This document shows, one piece after another, positions 36,270 to 44,345 of a stretch of 64,000 nucleotides of DNA (positions are counted from its first letter, which is position 1; every line of letters begins with the position of its first letter). The position numbers and the translations under genes were made by a program. Below the pieces are notes generated by a model. The model saw nothing but the letters and a program-made list of their open reading frames with translations, did no database searches and was not told the DNA's origin. Source of the stretch: Mycolicibacterium sp. HK-90 (GTDB lineage: Bacteria; Actinomycetota; Actinomycetes; Mycobacteriales; Mycobacteriaceae); NCBI RefSeq assembly GCF_030486405.1, contig NZ_CP129613.1:2728001-2792000 (forward strand), written 5' to 3'.

Positions 36270-36764
36270 ATGCCTTGCGGGCCGAACTTCGTCCGACCGT
36301 GGGCCAGGATCACCGCCAAACGGGATCCCGGTTCGCTGGAGCGGCTGCCGGTGGTCGACGAGGGGCGCCACATCCGCTTCGCGTCCCGGACCTCTGATGT
36401 GGAACTGCCCGGGTCCGTGGGAGTTCCCGCCGGTGGTGTGTACTGGCAGCACGCCAATGACCCGATCACCTGGTGGTCGTTCGACCGGCTGCAGCGCCCG
36501 GACTGGCTACGGGAACCGCTGGGTCCGGATGTCGATCCGGGGATGCGGTGGCTGCCGTTCGTCACGTTCTGGCAGGTGACGCTGGACATGATCTTCTCCG
36601 CCGACGTGCCCTATGGCTACGGGCATGCCTTCGGTCCGGACGCGGCTGACCTGTGGGTCGAGTTCCTGGCTCCGCGGGGTTGGGATCCCGCTGTCACCCA
36701 ACGCATTCAGGACGCGATCGCGGGGAGCGCGGTCCGAGTGACCTCGACAGCCCGCAGGGCGTAG
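36270..36764 (+). pseudogene. C-terminal remnant of an Abhydrolase_9-family membrane hydrolase
   Basis: The 164 residues align with only the C-terminal end of the mycobacterial alpha/beta-hydrolase family with N-terminal membrane helices (Rv1069c type): LERLPVVDEGRHIRFASR, VYWQHANDPITWWSFDRLQRPDWLREP and GPDVDPGMRWLPFVTFWQVTLDM. The membrane part and serine nucleophile that should precede are absent; tetR upstream DNA lies there instead. It is probably a decayed fragment left beside the island boundary. It may be expressed from ATG 36270. Confidence 0.7.
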
Positions 36765-36772
36765 ATGCACCG

Positions 36773-36887
36773 TCGAGCGGATGACGGGATTCGAACCCGC
36801 GACCCTCACCTTGGCAAGGTGATGCGCTACCAACTGCGCTACATCCGCGCGCCACGAGCGAGATCGTCGCCCGTCGCGATGCAGAAC
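36773..36887. repeat. Left 115-bp direct repeat containing tRNA-Gly (candidate att site)
   Basis: This segment is identical to 46795-46909 and the copies are 10,022 bp apart. It covers the whole tRNA-Gly gene and 39 bp of its upstream region. Weaker similarity continues beyond the right end (a shared TGCGCAG-CACAAATCC pattern), which could mean duplication rather than a simple integrase core. Confidence 0.85.
36776..36848 (-). tRNA. tRNA-Gly (GCC), left copy
   Basis: The reverse strand folds as a tRNA: acceptor GCGGATG/CATCCGC, D-arm, anticodon loop CTTGCCAAG (GCC) and T-loop GGTTCGAATCC. CCA is not encoded. It is identical to the copy at 46798-46870 and lies inside a perfect 115-bp direct repeat. 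Confidence 0.95.
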
Positions 36888-37064
36888 GGTAGCCCACCGA
36901 TGTGCGCAGGCACAAATCCCGCCCTCTGACTTGCTTTGTGGGGCAACGTAAACGATGTGCCTCAACGGATTGACAAGCCGTGACGTCGCGGTTCCGCTGC
37001 GCGGTACGTCCGGTGATCCGGATGCCGGTGGCGGGGGTCACAGCTCAGTTCGTAGGATTCCTGG

Positions 37065-38771
37065 ATGCCGCTCAACGTCGGTGAGACGTTCGCCGTGTTC
37101 CGGATCGTTCGTGTGCTGGGGTCAGGCGGGACGGGGGAGGTCTACCTCGCTCAGCACCCCCGGCGTCCTGGCATGGAGGCGCTCAGGGTGTTGCCCACGG
37201 ATTGGTCGGCCGAGCCCGGGTACCCGGAGCGGTGTGGGCTTGAGGCGGATCTGGCCGCCACCTTGTGGCATCCCAGCATCGCCAGGGTCCGTGGTCACGG
37301 CGAGCACGACGGACGGCTCTGGGTATCGGCGGACTTCGTCGACGGCACCGATCTCGCCGACCTCCTCGAGCAGCGATATCCCAATGGTCTGCCCCGCGAA
37401 CAGGTTTTCAGCATCATCACCGCGGTCGCCGGGGCCCTCGACTACGCACACAAGCACGGCGTGCTGCATCGTGACGTGAGGCCGGCCAACATCATCCTCA
37501 CCGGCATCGACGGGGAGGCGGAACAGCGTGCCGTTCTGGCCGACTTCGGTATCGCTCGCACCATCGGGGATCGGTCCGGCTATGCCGCACCCGAACAACT
37601 GGTGGGGGAGGACGTCGACGCTCGCGCCGATCAGTACGCCCTGGCCTGCACGGCCTACCACCTCTTGACCGGCACGCAACTGTTCGCGCACGCCAATCCC
37701 GCCGTTATGGTCAGCCGCCACGTCAACTCGAAGCCACCGGCATTGGCCGATACCCGGCCCGATCTGGCCGGCCTCGACCGGGTGCTGGCCATCGCCCTCG
37801 CCAAGAATCCGGCTGACCGATTCATCAGCTGCGGCGCGTTCGCCCACGCGCTGGCCGATGAAACCCCGATGCCCGCACTGACTTTGGCACCGCCCACGGC
37901 CGCACCGCCACCCGATCGGCGGACTCGGCTGCCCGAGAAGCCAAACTGGGTGCCGGTGGCGGCGGTCGCTGCCGTTGGCCTCGCCGCCAGTGTCGTTGTG
38001 GGGCAACTCGGGCCGTCCCCTGACGCCGCCGCCAGCGAACCGCCGAGCCAGCTGCCGAGCACCTCCATCGTCAACGCCCCAAACGTCGCGATGACCCCGT
38101 CACCCTCCGAGCCGGTCTTCGACGGCCTCTACCGCCTCGACTACGACAATGCCCACGCCACCCTCAACGCCAACCCGTGGCCGGCGGCGGGCAGCCAAAT
38201 CGCAAGCTACTGGTGGGCATTCCGATCGACCTGCAAACCCTCGGGATGCGTTGCGACGTCGACGCGCATGGACAGCGTCAACCGTGCCGTGCCCTACATC
38301 GAAGGCGGCGGCGTCATGACCGCCGTGTTCCGCTTCGTTAACAATGCTTGGCAGGGCGATCCGGCGAGAGGCTCGCTGCCCTGCGAGGCGCCGCTCATCG
38401 GTCAAGCCCAGGCCATGGACACGGCGTTGTCGTTGACGCCACAGCCTGACGGCGCGCTGGCCGGCGTGCAGACCACCACGATCCAATCCGGCGAGTGCGG
38501 CTTGCAAGGCGCGGTGATCACCGTGCCCGTCCACGCCACCCGGCTCGAAGACCGCCCACCGGGGGACGTGGTCGCCGATCCGGCCACGGTCCCGGATCCG
38601 CTGCCGCCGGCTCCTGCGCTTGCCCCACCGCTACCCCCGCCGCCTGGGCCTCCGGTACCCGCGCCTCCGCCTCCGCCTGCGCCCGTTGGGGAGGTGCTCC
38701 CGGCTCCGTCCATCGGCCCGATCATGCCGCCACCCGGCGCGCCGCCGCCACCGCCACCGCCCGCGCCGTAA
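37065..38771 (+). CDS. Membrane Ser/Thr protein kinase-like protein with atypical lysines
   Basis: A 568-residue protein with kinase domain 9-265: glycine loop GSGGTGEVYLA, Glu60, HRDVRPAN (135-142), DFG (160-162), APE (175-177). The ATP-binding lysine position is Arg41 (MEALRVLP) and the HRDxK lysine is Arg139, so activity may be reduced or absent. One transmembrane helix (about 297-318) leads to an extracellular domain FDGLYRLDYDNAHATLNANPW with paired cysteines, then a proline-rich tail. TAGGAT lies 6 nt before the ATG (leaderless). It is the first gene in the island. Confidence 0.85.
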   Translation: MPLNVGETFAVFRIVRVLGSGGTGEVYLAQHPRRPGMEALRVLPTDWSAEPGYPERCGLEADLAATLWHPSIARVRGHGEHDGRLWVSADFVDGTDLADLLEQRYPNGLPREQVFSIITAVAGALDYAHKHGVLHRDVRPANIILTGIDGEAEQRAVLADFGIARTIGDRSGYAAPEQLVGEDVDARADQYALACTAYHLLTGTQLFAHANPAVMVSRHVNSKPPALADTRPDLAGLDRVLAIALAKNPADRFISCGAFAHALADETPMPALTLAPPTAAPPPDRRTRLPEKPNWVPVAAVAAVGLAASVVVGQLGPSPDAAASEPPSQLPSTSIVNAPNVAMTPSPSEPVFDGLYRLDYDNAHATLNANPWPAAGSQIASYWWAFRSTCKPSGCVATSTRMDSVNRAVPYIEGGGVMTAVFRFVNNAWQGDPARGSLPCEAPLIGQAQAMDTALSLTPQPDGALAGVQTTTIQSGECGLQGAVITVPVHATRLEDRPPGDVVADPATVPDPLPPAPALAPPLPPPPGPPVPAPPPPPAPVGEVLPAPSIGPIMPPPGAPPPPPPPAP

Positions 38772-38942
38772 CCCCCGGCCAGGTGGCATCCGGAACTCCG
38801 GCCTACGCCGAGAAGTCGCGTCACCGGCGACCTGCCGAAGCGGCGGAGAGCCCGACCTACGGCGAACTAGATGTCCGCAAAAGCGATTTGCCGGCAAAGG
38901 AATTGGGGACCGCCCGGCTGCGGCCAATCGGCGCGGGGGACT

Positions 38943-38964
38943 GACGGGCCGAGCTCGGCCCGTC
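38943..38964. terminator. Perfect 22-bp palindrome between convergent genes
   Basis: GACGGGCCGAG is followed immediately by its reverse complement CTCGGCCCGTC. It lies between the kinase stop and the end of the oppositely oriented ESX cassette, so it may act as a bidirectional terminator. There is no T-tract. Confidence 0.45.
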
Positions 38965-38977
38965 ACAATCCGAAGCG

Positions 38978-39133
38978 TCAGTCGGTGACCACGCTGACGC
39001 TGGTATCGTCCGGTAGCGTCGCCTCCACATCGGCACCGCCATCAACCGGTTGCAGGACGGCGGCGACCTTGCCGAGATCGAGCGGATTGGTCTGGACGCC
39101 GCCGGGCTCTGGGTTCGCCTTATAGGCGAGGGA
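38978..39133 (-). pseudogene. In-frame extension beyond the stop of the 69-aa cassette gene
   Basis: Directly after the TGA at 39134-39136 the same frame stays open for 51 codons (SLAYKANPEPGGVQTNPLD ... VSVVTD) and ends at TGA 38978. The composition is protein-like, so the TGA may be a nonsense mutation that truncated an originally about 121-residue protein. It could equally be chance or read-through sequence. Confidence 0.4.
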
Positions 39134-39343
39134 TCACCTCTCGTGGATGAAGAACATCCCAAAGGAATCCGGTCGTACGTGAACGCGTGTCTCTTTTCCA
39201 TCGACCATGGCCGTCAAATAGCACCAACCGCCGGGGGGTGTTCCTGTGACAAGTTTGACCACGTGTTCCACCAGAGCATCTTCTGGCAGCTCCAGATTGA
39301 CTGGAGCGCCGTGCGGACCGACGAATGACAGAAGATTAGTCAT
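39134..39343 (-). CDS. Small protein at the end of the ESX cassette
   Basis: A 69-residue protein, MTNLLSFVGPHGAPVNLELPED..., with no recognised domain; it is short, mildly acidic and beta-prone. The start overlaps the preceding membrane-protein gene by 8 nt (ATGACTAA), so translation is coupled. It may serve as a partner or immunity protein of the cassette. The frame continues after the stop, which suggests truncation. Confidence 0.55.
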   Translation of the reverse strand: MTNLLSFVGPHGAPVNLELPEDALVEHVVKLVTGTPPGGWCYLTAMVDGKETRVHVRPDSFGMFFIHER

Positions 39344-39626
39344 CAGTCTTCACCGTTCGTTTGCGAAGCGTCCACAAGAGGTGGCCGACGCCGTAGATTC
39401 CCGTCGCGGCGCCCAGCACGACGGTGGTGGTGCTGACCCGCGAGGAAAATACCACGCCGATCCAGCACGAAATAGACATAGCAATCATGGCCAACGCAGA
39501 AGCGAGGTGTGTACGTTGCACAAGCTGTGGGCGCTCCGGCGTACCCCGGCGCATACCCCAGGTGATCGCAATACCAATAGCAAGTCCCGCGAGAATTGCC
39601 AATGTTAAAGCTCCCATGGGAGTCAT
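39336..39626 (-). CDS. Small membrane protein of the ESX cassette
   Basis: A 96-residue protein with three hydrophobic helices (ALTLAILAGLAIGIAITWG, ALAMIAMSISCWIGVVF, TVVLGAATGIYGVGHLLW). No family recognised. ATG 39626 overlaps the stop of the 281-residue ESX-type protein (ATGA) and its own stop overlaps the next start, giving strict coupling. An inner-membrane immunity or anchoring role is possible but unproven. Confidence 0.65.
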   Translation of the reverse strand: MTPMGALTLAILAGLAIGIAITWGMRRGTPERPQLVQRTHLASALAMIAMSISCWIGVVFSSRVSTTTVVLGAATGIYGVGHLLWTLRKRTVKTDD

Positions 39627-40468
39627 CCGCAATGCCTCATCTCGTTCAACGAATTGACTACCAGCGCGCCACCGCTGAGGATCATGGGAAAGGTGCCTCC
39701 AAGGGTAAACGGCATGCCAGCTATACCAATTGCCACACCAGCGGTACCGGCAAGCGTTTGGCCAATATTGTTCCACACGTCGATGTTGTCGCAGTTGGGG
39801 AACATAGGGTCAGGGCTGGCGTCGATAACGGTGGGTTCCTTGGGTTGCGGCTCGGTTTTGATGACCGGCGGCTCCCAGTCGTCGTCGGCTCCGTCTTGCT
39901 TGAATCCACCCCAACTGGCGGCTTGGATCGTCGTATCCCCGAACCGGATACCGTCAAGTTCAGTCGCCTTTCCTTGAAGGCGTTGACCGACAAGAGAATC
40001 CGTCTGTAGAAGCTGTTCAGCGTGCCATCGAATGTTTTCGGCGTGTTCGGCCAGCGCCCGGTTCCGACTCTGAATCGTGGCGATGTCATAGCGGCGTCCG
40101 TCGGTGACCGTCAGATTGTCGGCGACCTTGAAACCATCCGCCTCGGCTTCGCTGATGGCCGTCAGCGTAGCGTTCTTGGCGGTGTTGATGTCGTGGGCGC
40201 CGTTCTCGGCGAGGTTGGCGGCTTCACGCTGCACCTGTCCGTGGTGTTGGGCCACGCCAACGTCTGCCGTCACTCGGTCGTATGCGGCATCCCGGGCGGA
40301 GCCCGACCAATCAGCGCCGCCCACAGCATTGCGGTGTTGGTCGAACAAGCTGTCAGCGCTGTCAGCTGCCGCCCGCCACCGTGCTGCCGCCCTGGTGAGA
40401 TGGTCCGTTTTCCAGGCCGCTATCCCCGAACGGGTGGATATCGCCGTTGGCGCTGCGACCGCATTCAT
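39623..40468 (-). CDS. WXG-type type VII secretion substrate, possible effector
   Basis: A 281-residue protein whose first 175 residues are helical with a Trp-Ser-Gly turn (GADWSGSARDAAYDRV, W54), like WXG100/EspA-type ESX substrates. A linker rich in proline and acid residues precedes a hydrophobic C-terminal segment (VWNNIGQTLAGTAGVAIGIAGMP) that could insert into membranes. The upstream EspC-like partner overlaps it by 4 nt. An antibacterial or host-directed effector role is inference from this architecture. Confidence 0.7.
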   Translation of the reverse strand: MNAVAAPTAISTRSGIAAWKTDHLTRAAARWRAAADSADSLFDQHRNAVGGADWSGSARDAAYDRVTADVGVAQHHGQVQREAANLAENGAHDINTAKNATLTAISEAEADGFKVADNLTVTDGRRYDIATIQSRNRALAEHAENIRWHAEQLLQTDSLVGQRLQGKATELDGIRFGDTTIQAASWGGFKQDGADDDWEPPVIKTEPQPKEPTVIDASPDPMFPNCDNIDVWNNIGQTLAGTAGVAIGIAGMPFTLGGTFPMILSGGALVVNSLNEMRHCG

Positions 40469-40737
40469 AGCGTCCTCGAAATCTGGTCGCCACCCTCGCC
40501 ATCGGTCGTGGTGTACGTGGCAGCGCTGGCGTATATCAGGCCGGCGTTCTCAGACACGCGCTCAGATTGGCGTGCCTGTATGGCAGTCAGGGCGGCGTCA
40601 AGGGCGCTCACCCCAGCCTCGCTTGGCTGGCTACCTGATGCGCCGGCCACAGGGCCAGCCGCAAGATCCCCAGCAACTACATCGCCTTGTGCCGCTGCCG
40701 CGCGCAGCGAATCAGCGTCGACCTGCATATCTACCAT
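40465..40737 (-). CDS. EspC/DUF2580-like type VII secretion protein
   Basis: A 90-residue protein of the ESX-associated EspC-like type: a VDADSLRAAAAQGDVVAGDLAAG helix, a second helix LDAALTAIQARQSERVSENAGLIYASA and the secretion motif YxxxD (Y75-TTT-D79) near the C-terminus. Such proteins are co-secreted with a larger partner, here the next gene. ATG 40737 follows a strong GGGGGGTG sequence. It starts the four-gene cassette. Confidence 0.75.
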   Translation of the reverse strand: MVDMQVDADSLRAAAAQGDVVAGDLAAGPVAGASGSQPSEAGVSALDAALTAIQARQSERVSENAGLIYASAATYTTTDGEGGDQISRTL

Positions 40738-41185
40738 GTACACCCCCCGGTTGATCTTGACGTTATCACCCTTCGCGGACGACACGGGCAACCCTCGGCG
40801 ACCAAAAATCGGTGCGCCGTGGGTTCATTGTTGGTTGGAGTGTTAGAGCTCGCGGCCGAGAATCCCGCCTAGCCCGGGGAGTGGCCGAGATGCAAGCCGC
40901 CGTCCGTAATCTCGGTGCTTGGCGCGTGGGAAGTTGCGGAACGGGACGGCTGGCTTGCCCCAATCGCCATCGCGGCTTTCCCACTCGCCGAGTATGACGG
41001 TATCGACGGGGCGGCAAGGGTATGCGTTTCGCGAACACCCTTTAACCGCACGGGTATCCGCCACCGTGGAGGAACCTCTGTAGGTAAGGGTGTCGGCCGC
41101 CGTGGATGCCCTTATGGCGGTGGGGCGTACATGATGGGGCATGGTTCCAGTACCCCCATATAGGGGTTACCTGAAACGTAGTTGC
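40738..41185. other. Intergenic stretch before the ESX cassette
   Basis: These 448 bp hold no gene that can be supported. The left end must carry the promoter of the ESX cassette. At 41149-41167 ACCCC-CATATA-GGGGT forms a small inverted repeat upstream of the zinc-ribbon gene and could be an operator. Several AAGGGT words recur at about 41014-41096 without a clear pattern. Confidence 0.5.
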
Positions 41186-41488
41186 ATGGATATTGCATGC
41201 GAACCCGAGGGGGTGGCCACGTGCCGTTCCTGTCGGCGCGCCCAGCGGGCCGCCACACCGCCGAGACCCCCAGCCACGCGCCGCTGCAACATCTGCGGCG
41301 TGTCGGTCCTCAGCCCGCACCAGATATGTAACCAGCACAAGGGATTACGCCGCCGAACCTGCCGCTGGTGCGGCACCGACTTCATCGGCCCCCGCGGCAC
41401 CAACTGCTGCAGCGACGCCTGTCGCCAGGCCGGGCGTGACAAATCGCCGGAGCTTCGCCGGACCGCTATGGGGTCGCGGAGATGTTGA
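41186..41488 (+). CDS. Small multi-zinc-ribbon protein
   Basis: A 100-residue protein with four cysteine pairs: CRSCRR, CNICGVSVLSPHQIC-NQH, CRWCGTDF and CCSDACRQAG. The pattern CxxC-x-CxxC suggests two zinc ribbons of a nucleic-acid-binding type seen in phage and island genes. The function is unknown. It overlaps the convergent next gene by 23 bp. The basic, Arg-rich composition fits nucleic-acid contact. Confidence 0.55.
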   Translation: MDIACEPEGVATCRSCRRAQRAATPPRPPATRRCNICGVSVLSPHQICNQHKGLRRRTCRWCGTDFIGPRGTNCCSDACRQAGRDKSPELRRTAMGSRRC

Positions 41489-42245
41489 GACCTGCCCGAC
41501 GTTCGTAGAGTTGCATCGCTTGGGTGACGAACTGGGTCGCACCGTAGAGCGCGAAGTCGAAACCGTCTTCATCGAAGAGATGGGGGTTCGGGCGCTGCGT
41601 GTCCAGCCAGAAGTAACCATGTGCAGCGGCTGAGCCCATCCGCCACAGCTGCAGCACGGCGAACCCATCCGTGCTGTTGACGGCCACCATCTTCTGCAGC
41701 ATCGACACGGTGTCGGGCGGTGGGTTCAGCTTGGTCGCACCCAACGCCGTCGCCCGGGCCTCCAGCGCCGTCATCTGACTCGCGAACTCGGATACGATCT
41801 GCTGCCGCTGCTGTTCCAATTCCGCGTTCGCGGGCTTGCTGGAAAGCGTGTTGAACGCCTTGCGCTGTTCGTCTAGGTTCACATGCCCGATCTGGAGACC
41901 TCGAAGCTGCCGCTCAACGGACGAGTTGGGCTCCAACAGCCACCGCACCCGAACGGAAGACATCAGGACGGTCCGCAGAGCCGTTAGAGGCGCGTAATGA
42001 CGCATCGGCTCATCGCTGACCATCGCATCCACTACCGAGCCCAGATGGTCCAGCGCCATGACAATGCCGTGGTGCGCCACTTTTGACGTCTCCGACTCGA
42101 TGGCATCGTCGGCTGCTAGATCACTGCCCGGACGAGGGCGACGATCCACTCTCCCCTTGATGGTCCACGGATCACCGACATCCCGAACCCACTGCACGAC
42201 ACGACGCCGCGGTCCTCTGTCCAAGTACACGCCACACAGTTTCAC
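41466..42245 (-). CDS. Unrecognised helical island protein (possible HEPN-like)
   Basis: A 259-residue, mostly helical cytoplasmic protein. HHGIVMALDHLGSVVDAMVSDEP, APLTALRTVLMSSVRVRWLLEP and RMGSAAAHGYFW are reminiscent of DUF5677/HEPN-like four-helix proteins, but no catalytic RxxxxH motif is certain. The frame begins with GTG at 42245. It is divergent from the membrane-anchored gene 42300-42938. Confidence 0.6.
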   Translation of the reverse strand: MKLCGVYLDRGPRRRVVQWVRDVGDPWTIKGRVDRRPRPGSDLAADDAIESETSKVAHHGIVMALDHLGSVVDAMVSDEPMRHYAPLTALRTVLMSSVRVRWLLEPNSSVERQLRGLQIGHVNLDEQRKAFNTLSSKPANAELEQQRQQIVSEFASQMTALEARATALGATKLNPPPDTVSMLQKMVAVNSTDGFAVLQLWRMGSAAAHGYFWLDTQRPNPHLFDEDGFDFALYGATQFVTQAMQLYERRAGLNISATP

Positions 42246-42299
42246 CCGACTGGCCGACAGCTTGCCCGATACCCGGAGTCCCCGCCTATCGTGTCAGCC

Positions 42300-42938
42300 A
42301 TGGCGGACGCTGTTGGTATTGCTGGGTTGATCATCGGCGGCGTCGGAAGCGCCGCAGGTGTCGGCGCGCTGGTGTACGCCCACATCGCCAACGCCAACGC
42401 CAAGAAGTCGGGCAAGGCGGCCGACGACAGCAAGCAGCTGGCGGAACAGGCGAACGACTTGGCGCGTGAGTCCAACACCATCGCTACCGATGCCCGCCAG
42501 CTGGCCGAGGAAGCCAACGAGTTCAGTCGGCGCGGTGAAGCCCGCGAGACGGAACGCCACGACGTGCACTGGGAAGGCGACTGGGACCGGCCAGGCCGCT
42601 ACGTGCTGAGCAAACTGGGCGACGACGAGGCTCACGCCGTTACCGCCACCGTCGTGTACGACGGGGAGCGCGCGACGCAGCGAGCCGACATCATCACCGA
42701 CAACGGCCACCAACTGATCTTCGAGTTCTCCACCGCCGTCAGGGACTTCCGCGATGAGGTCCGCGACCACCGACGACGCCGCGAGGCCGACACGACGGGC
42801 CTGGGCTTGGGCTCTACGTGGGGCATGAATGTCCATCGCGTCGATCACCGCGTCGAATGGACGACGCCGAAGGGCAATCCCAGGCTGCACGAGGACGGCG
42901 GCCTGACGATGTTCGATCACTTCTACCCGGACAACTGA
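42300..42938 (+). CDS. Membrane-anchored coiled-coil protein of unknown function
   Basis: A 212-residue protein with an N-terminal membrane helix (VGIAGLIIGGVGSAAGVGALVYAHI), a coiled-coil stretch (KQLAEQANDLARESNTIATDARQLAEEANEF) and a beta-rich soluble domain beginning HDVHWEGDWDRPGRYVLSKLG. No family recognised. A TATCGT box 7 nt before ATG 42300 suggests a leaderless transcript. An envelope sensor of the island is conceivable. Confidence 0.65.
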   Translation: MADAVGIAGLIIGGVGSAAGVGALVYAHIANANAKKSGKAADDSKQLAEQANDLARESNTIATDARQLAEEANEFSRRGEARETERHDVHWEGDWDRPGRYVLSKLGDDEAHAVTATVVYDGERATQRADIITDNGHQLIFEFSTAVRDFRDEVRDHRRRREADTTGLGLGSTWGMNVHRVDHRVEWTTPKGNPRLHEDGGLTMFDHFYPDN

Positions 42939-43168
42939 CCAACCGTCACCACCCGATGACATGGGACAAGGGGGGGTGGGGTCAAATCTCTGCCCGGTCC
43001 CCGCCGCCCCTCCGCCCGGTTAGGGGTCATACCCCCCGAGGGCGGAAAGTGAACAAAACACGTGTTCGCGGGGATGCCGCCAGGAAGGTGCAGCAATAGG
43101 TTCGGCCGGCGGTCGTTGCGCCTGGTCGGGCTACGTGTGGTGACGGCGTCCAAGACCGTCGTGCGTGT

Positions 43169-43504
43169 TCACTTTTCGGCCAATCCGCTGTTGTCCGCGG
43201 GCCAGTACAGGTAGGTGACCAGCGCTTGCATCTCGCCACTTTCGGCTGACCCCGAAGCGCTGTCCACCACCACGTGTTCGAGCTGTTCTCCAGGCCTGAG
43301 CAGATTGGCCTCGATGTACTGCCAGGCGAGCCATTGAAGCTGATCGTAGGGTGCGTAGGGCAGCATGATGGTGGTCTGCTCGGTCTTCGCCTTGGGCATG
43401 GTGGGCATTGTCGCTTGCAACTGACGTTGGCTGGGCGGCTTCTGCGAGGTCGGCGCAGGTTGTGCCGTCGCTGGTTCGATACGCAATTGCGCCCCACAGG
43501 TCAC
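43169..43504 (-). CDS. Hypothetical protein
   Basis: A 111-residue frame starting with GTG; the later part (TTIMLPYAPYDQLQWLAWQYIEANLLRPGEQLEHVVVDSAS) looks globular. The N-terminal 35 residues are low-complexity and the true start may be one of the two internal ATGs (MPTMPKAK). It is divergent from the 272-residue gene, with 22 bp between starts. No family recognised. The 230 bp before it (42939-43168) hold only an AACACGTGTT palindrome and an inverted pair AAAGTGAACA/TGTTCACTTT. Confidence 0.5.
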   Translation of the reverse strand: MTCGAQLRIEPATAQPAPTSQKPPSQRQLQATMPTMPKAKTEQTTIMLPYAPYDQLQWLAWQYIEANLLRPGEQLEHVVVDSASGSAESGEMQALVTYLYWPADNSGLAEK

Positions 43505-43526
43505 ACACCGCCGCTACCGTGGGGGC

Positions 43527-44345
43527 GTGGCGGCTACGGGGTTGGAGGTGCGACTGCACCAGGGCCGCGAGCGTGCCGAGGTGTCGAAATTCGCCCGCAC
43601 GCTCGATGAGATCGTGCTGTCGCTGCGCGAGGTTGACCAGGTGTATCTGCTGCGCGGTACCCGCGCCACCTGGGTGTTGGACCGGGTGGAGCATCAGCGT
43701 GATGACCTGGTGGTGCGGTTGGGGCCGCGCAATGTGCCGTCGGGCCGCGATGTATCGGACATGATGGTGCCGGTCCAGGCGCTGGTGGATGGCGCTGAGG
43801 TGCTGCAGGAACACGCGGCGGTCCCAGAGTTGTTCGCGCCCAAGACCGTAACGAGGTTGGCCAAGCTCGCTACCCCGACGGGTGGGGTGCAGGGGGTATC
43901 GCTGGCCACGTACAACGGCAAGACGCGCGACCTGGTGGAACTGGACAACGCGGTGCGGGACAACGCCATCGCCGCGGTGAATCCCATCCAGATTGCCTAC
44001 GGGTCGGTGACGGGCACATTGTCGGCCCTGCGTCACGTGCAGCGACGCCAAGGCGGGGTGCAGGTGACGGTGCGTGACGACTTGGAGCGCCGGGCCATCA
44101 CGGGTGTCGTTGGGGAGTCGCAGGCCGAGCAGTTGCGGCCGTTGTGGCGGCATCGGGTGCAGCTGAGCGGCATCATCAAGCGCAACGGCAGCGGCCAGGC
44201 GATTCGTATCGACGTGGACAGCATCGAGCAGATGCCCGAGGACAACAGTGGGAGACCATCGACGGCCGAGCTGCTGGGTGTTGCGTCGGGCTGGCTGGGT
44301 GACATGACGGTGGACGACTACATCGCGGAGCTGCGTAATGGCTAA
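43527..44345 (+). CDS. Partner protein of the PIN nuclease (possible antitoxin)
   Basis: A 272-residue protein: helix-rich N-terminal half (KFARTLDEIVLSLREVDQVYLL), then a beta-rich segment QLSGIIKRNGSGQAIRIDVDSIEQMPED resembling an OB or small-barrel fold, and a tail DDYIAELRNG typical of antitoxin C-termini. The gene overlaps the PIN gene by 8 nt and both are tightly coupled. TACCGT 6 nt before the GTG suggests a leaderless start. It may neutralise the PIN nuclease, but it is unusually large for an antitoxin. Confidence 0.65.
   Translation: MAATGLEVRLHQGRERAEVSKFARTLDEIVLSLREVDQVYLLRGTRATWVLDRVEHQRDDLVVRLGPRNVPSGRDVSDMMVPVQALVDGAEVLQEHAAVPELFAPKTVTRLAKLATPTGGVQGVSLATYNGKTRDLVELDNAVRDNAIAAVNPIQIAYGSVTGTLSALRHVQRRQGGVQVTVRDDLERRAITGVVGESQAEQLRPLWRHRVQLSGIIKRNGSGQAIRIDVDSIEQMPEDNSGRPSTAELLGVASGWLGDMTVDDYIAELRNG

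Noticed and set aside
38590..38771. Short tandem proline codon repeats as a CRISPR-like array
   Set aside because: They are the coding repeats of the kinase's proline-rich tail, without spacers or constant repeat length; no CRISPR array was seen in the window.
39134..39136. Selenocysteine at the in-frame TGA of the ESX-cassette gene
   Set aside because: No selenocysteine insertion element or nearby sel genes are visible, and the context shows no redox motif.
40843..41163. Two opposite small frames in the gap before the ESX cassette
   Set aside because: Both translate to low-complexity Arg-rich sequence without a ribosome site or recognisable domain.
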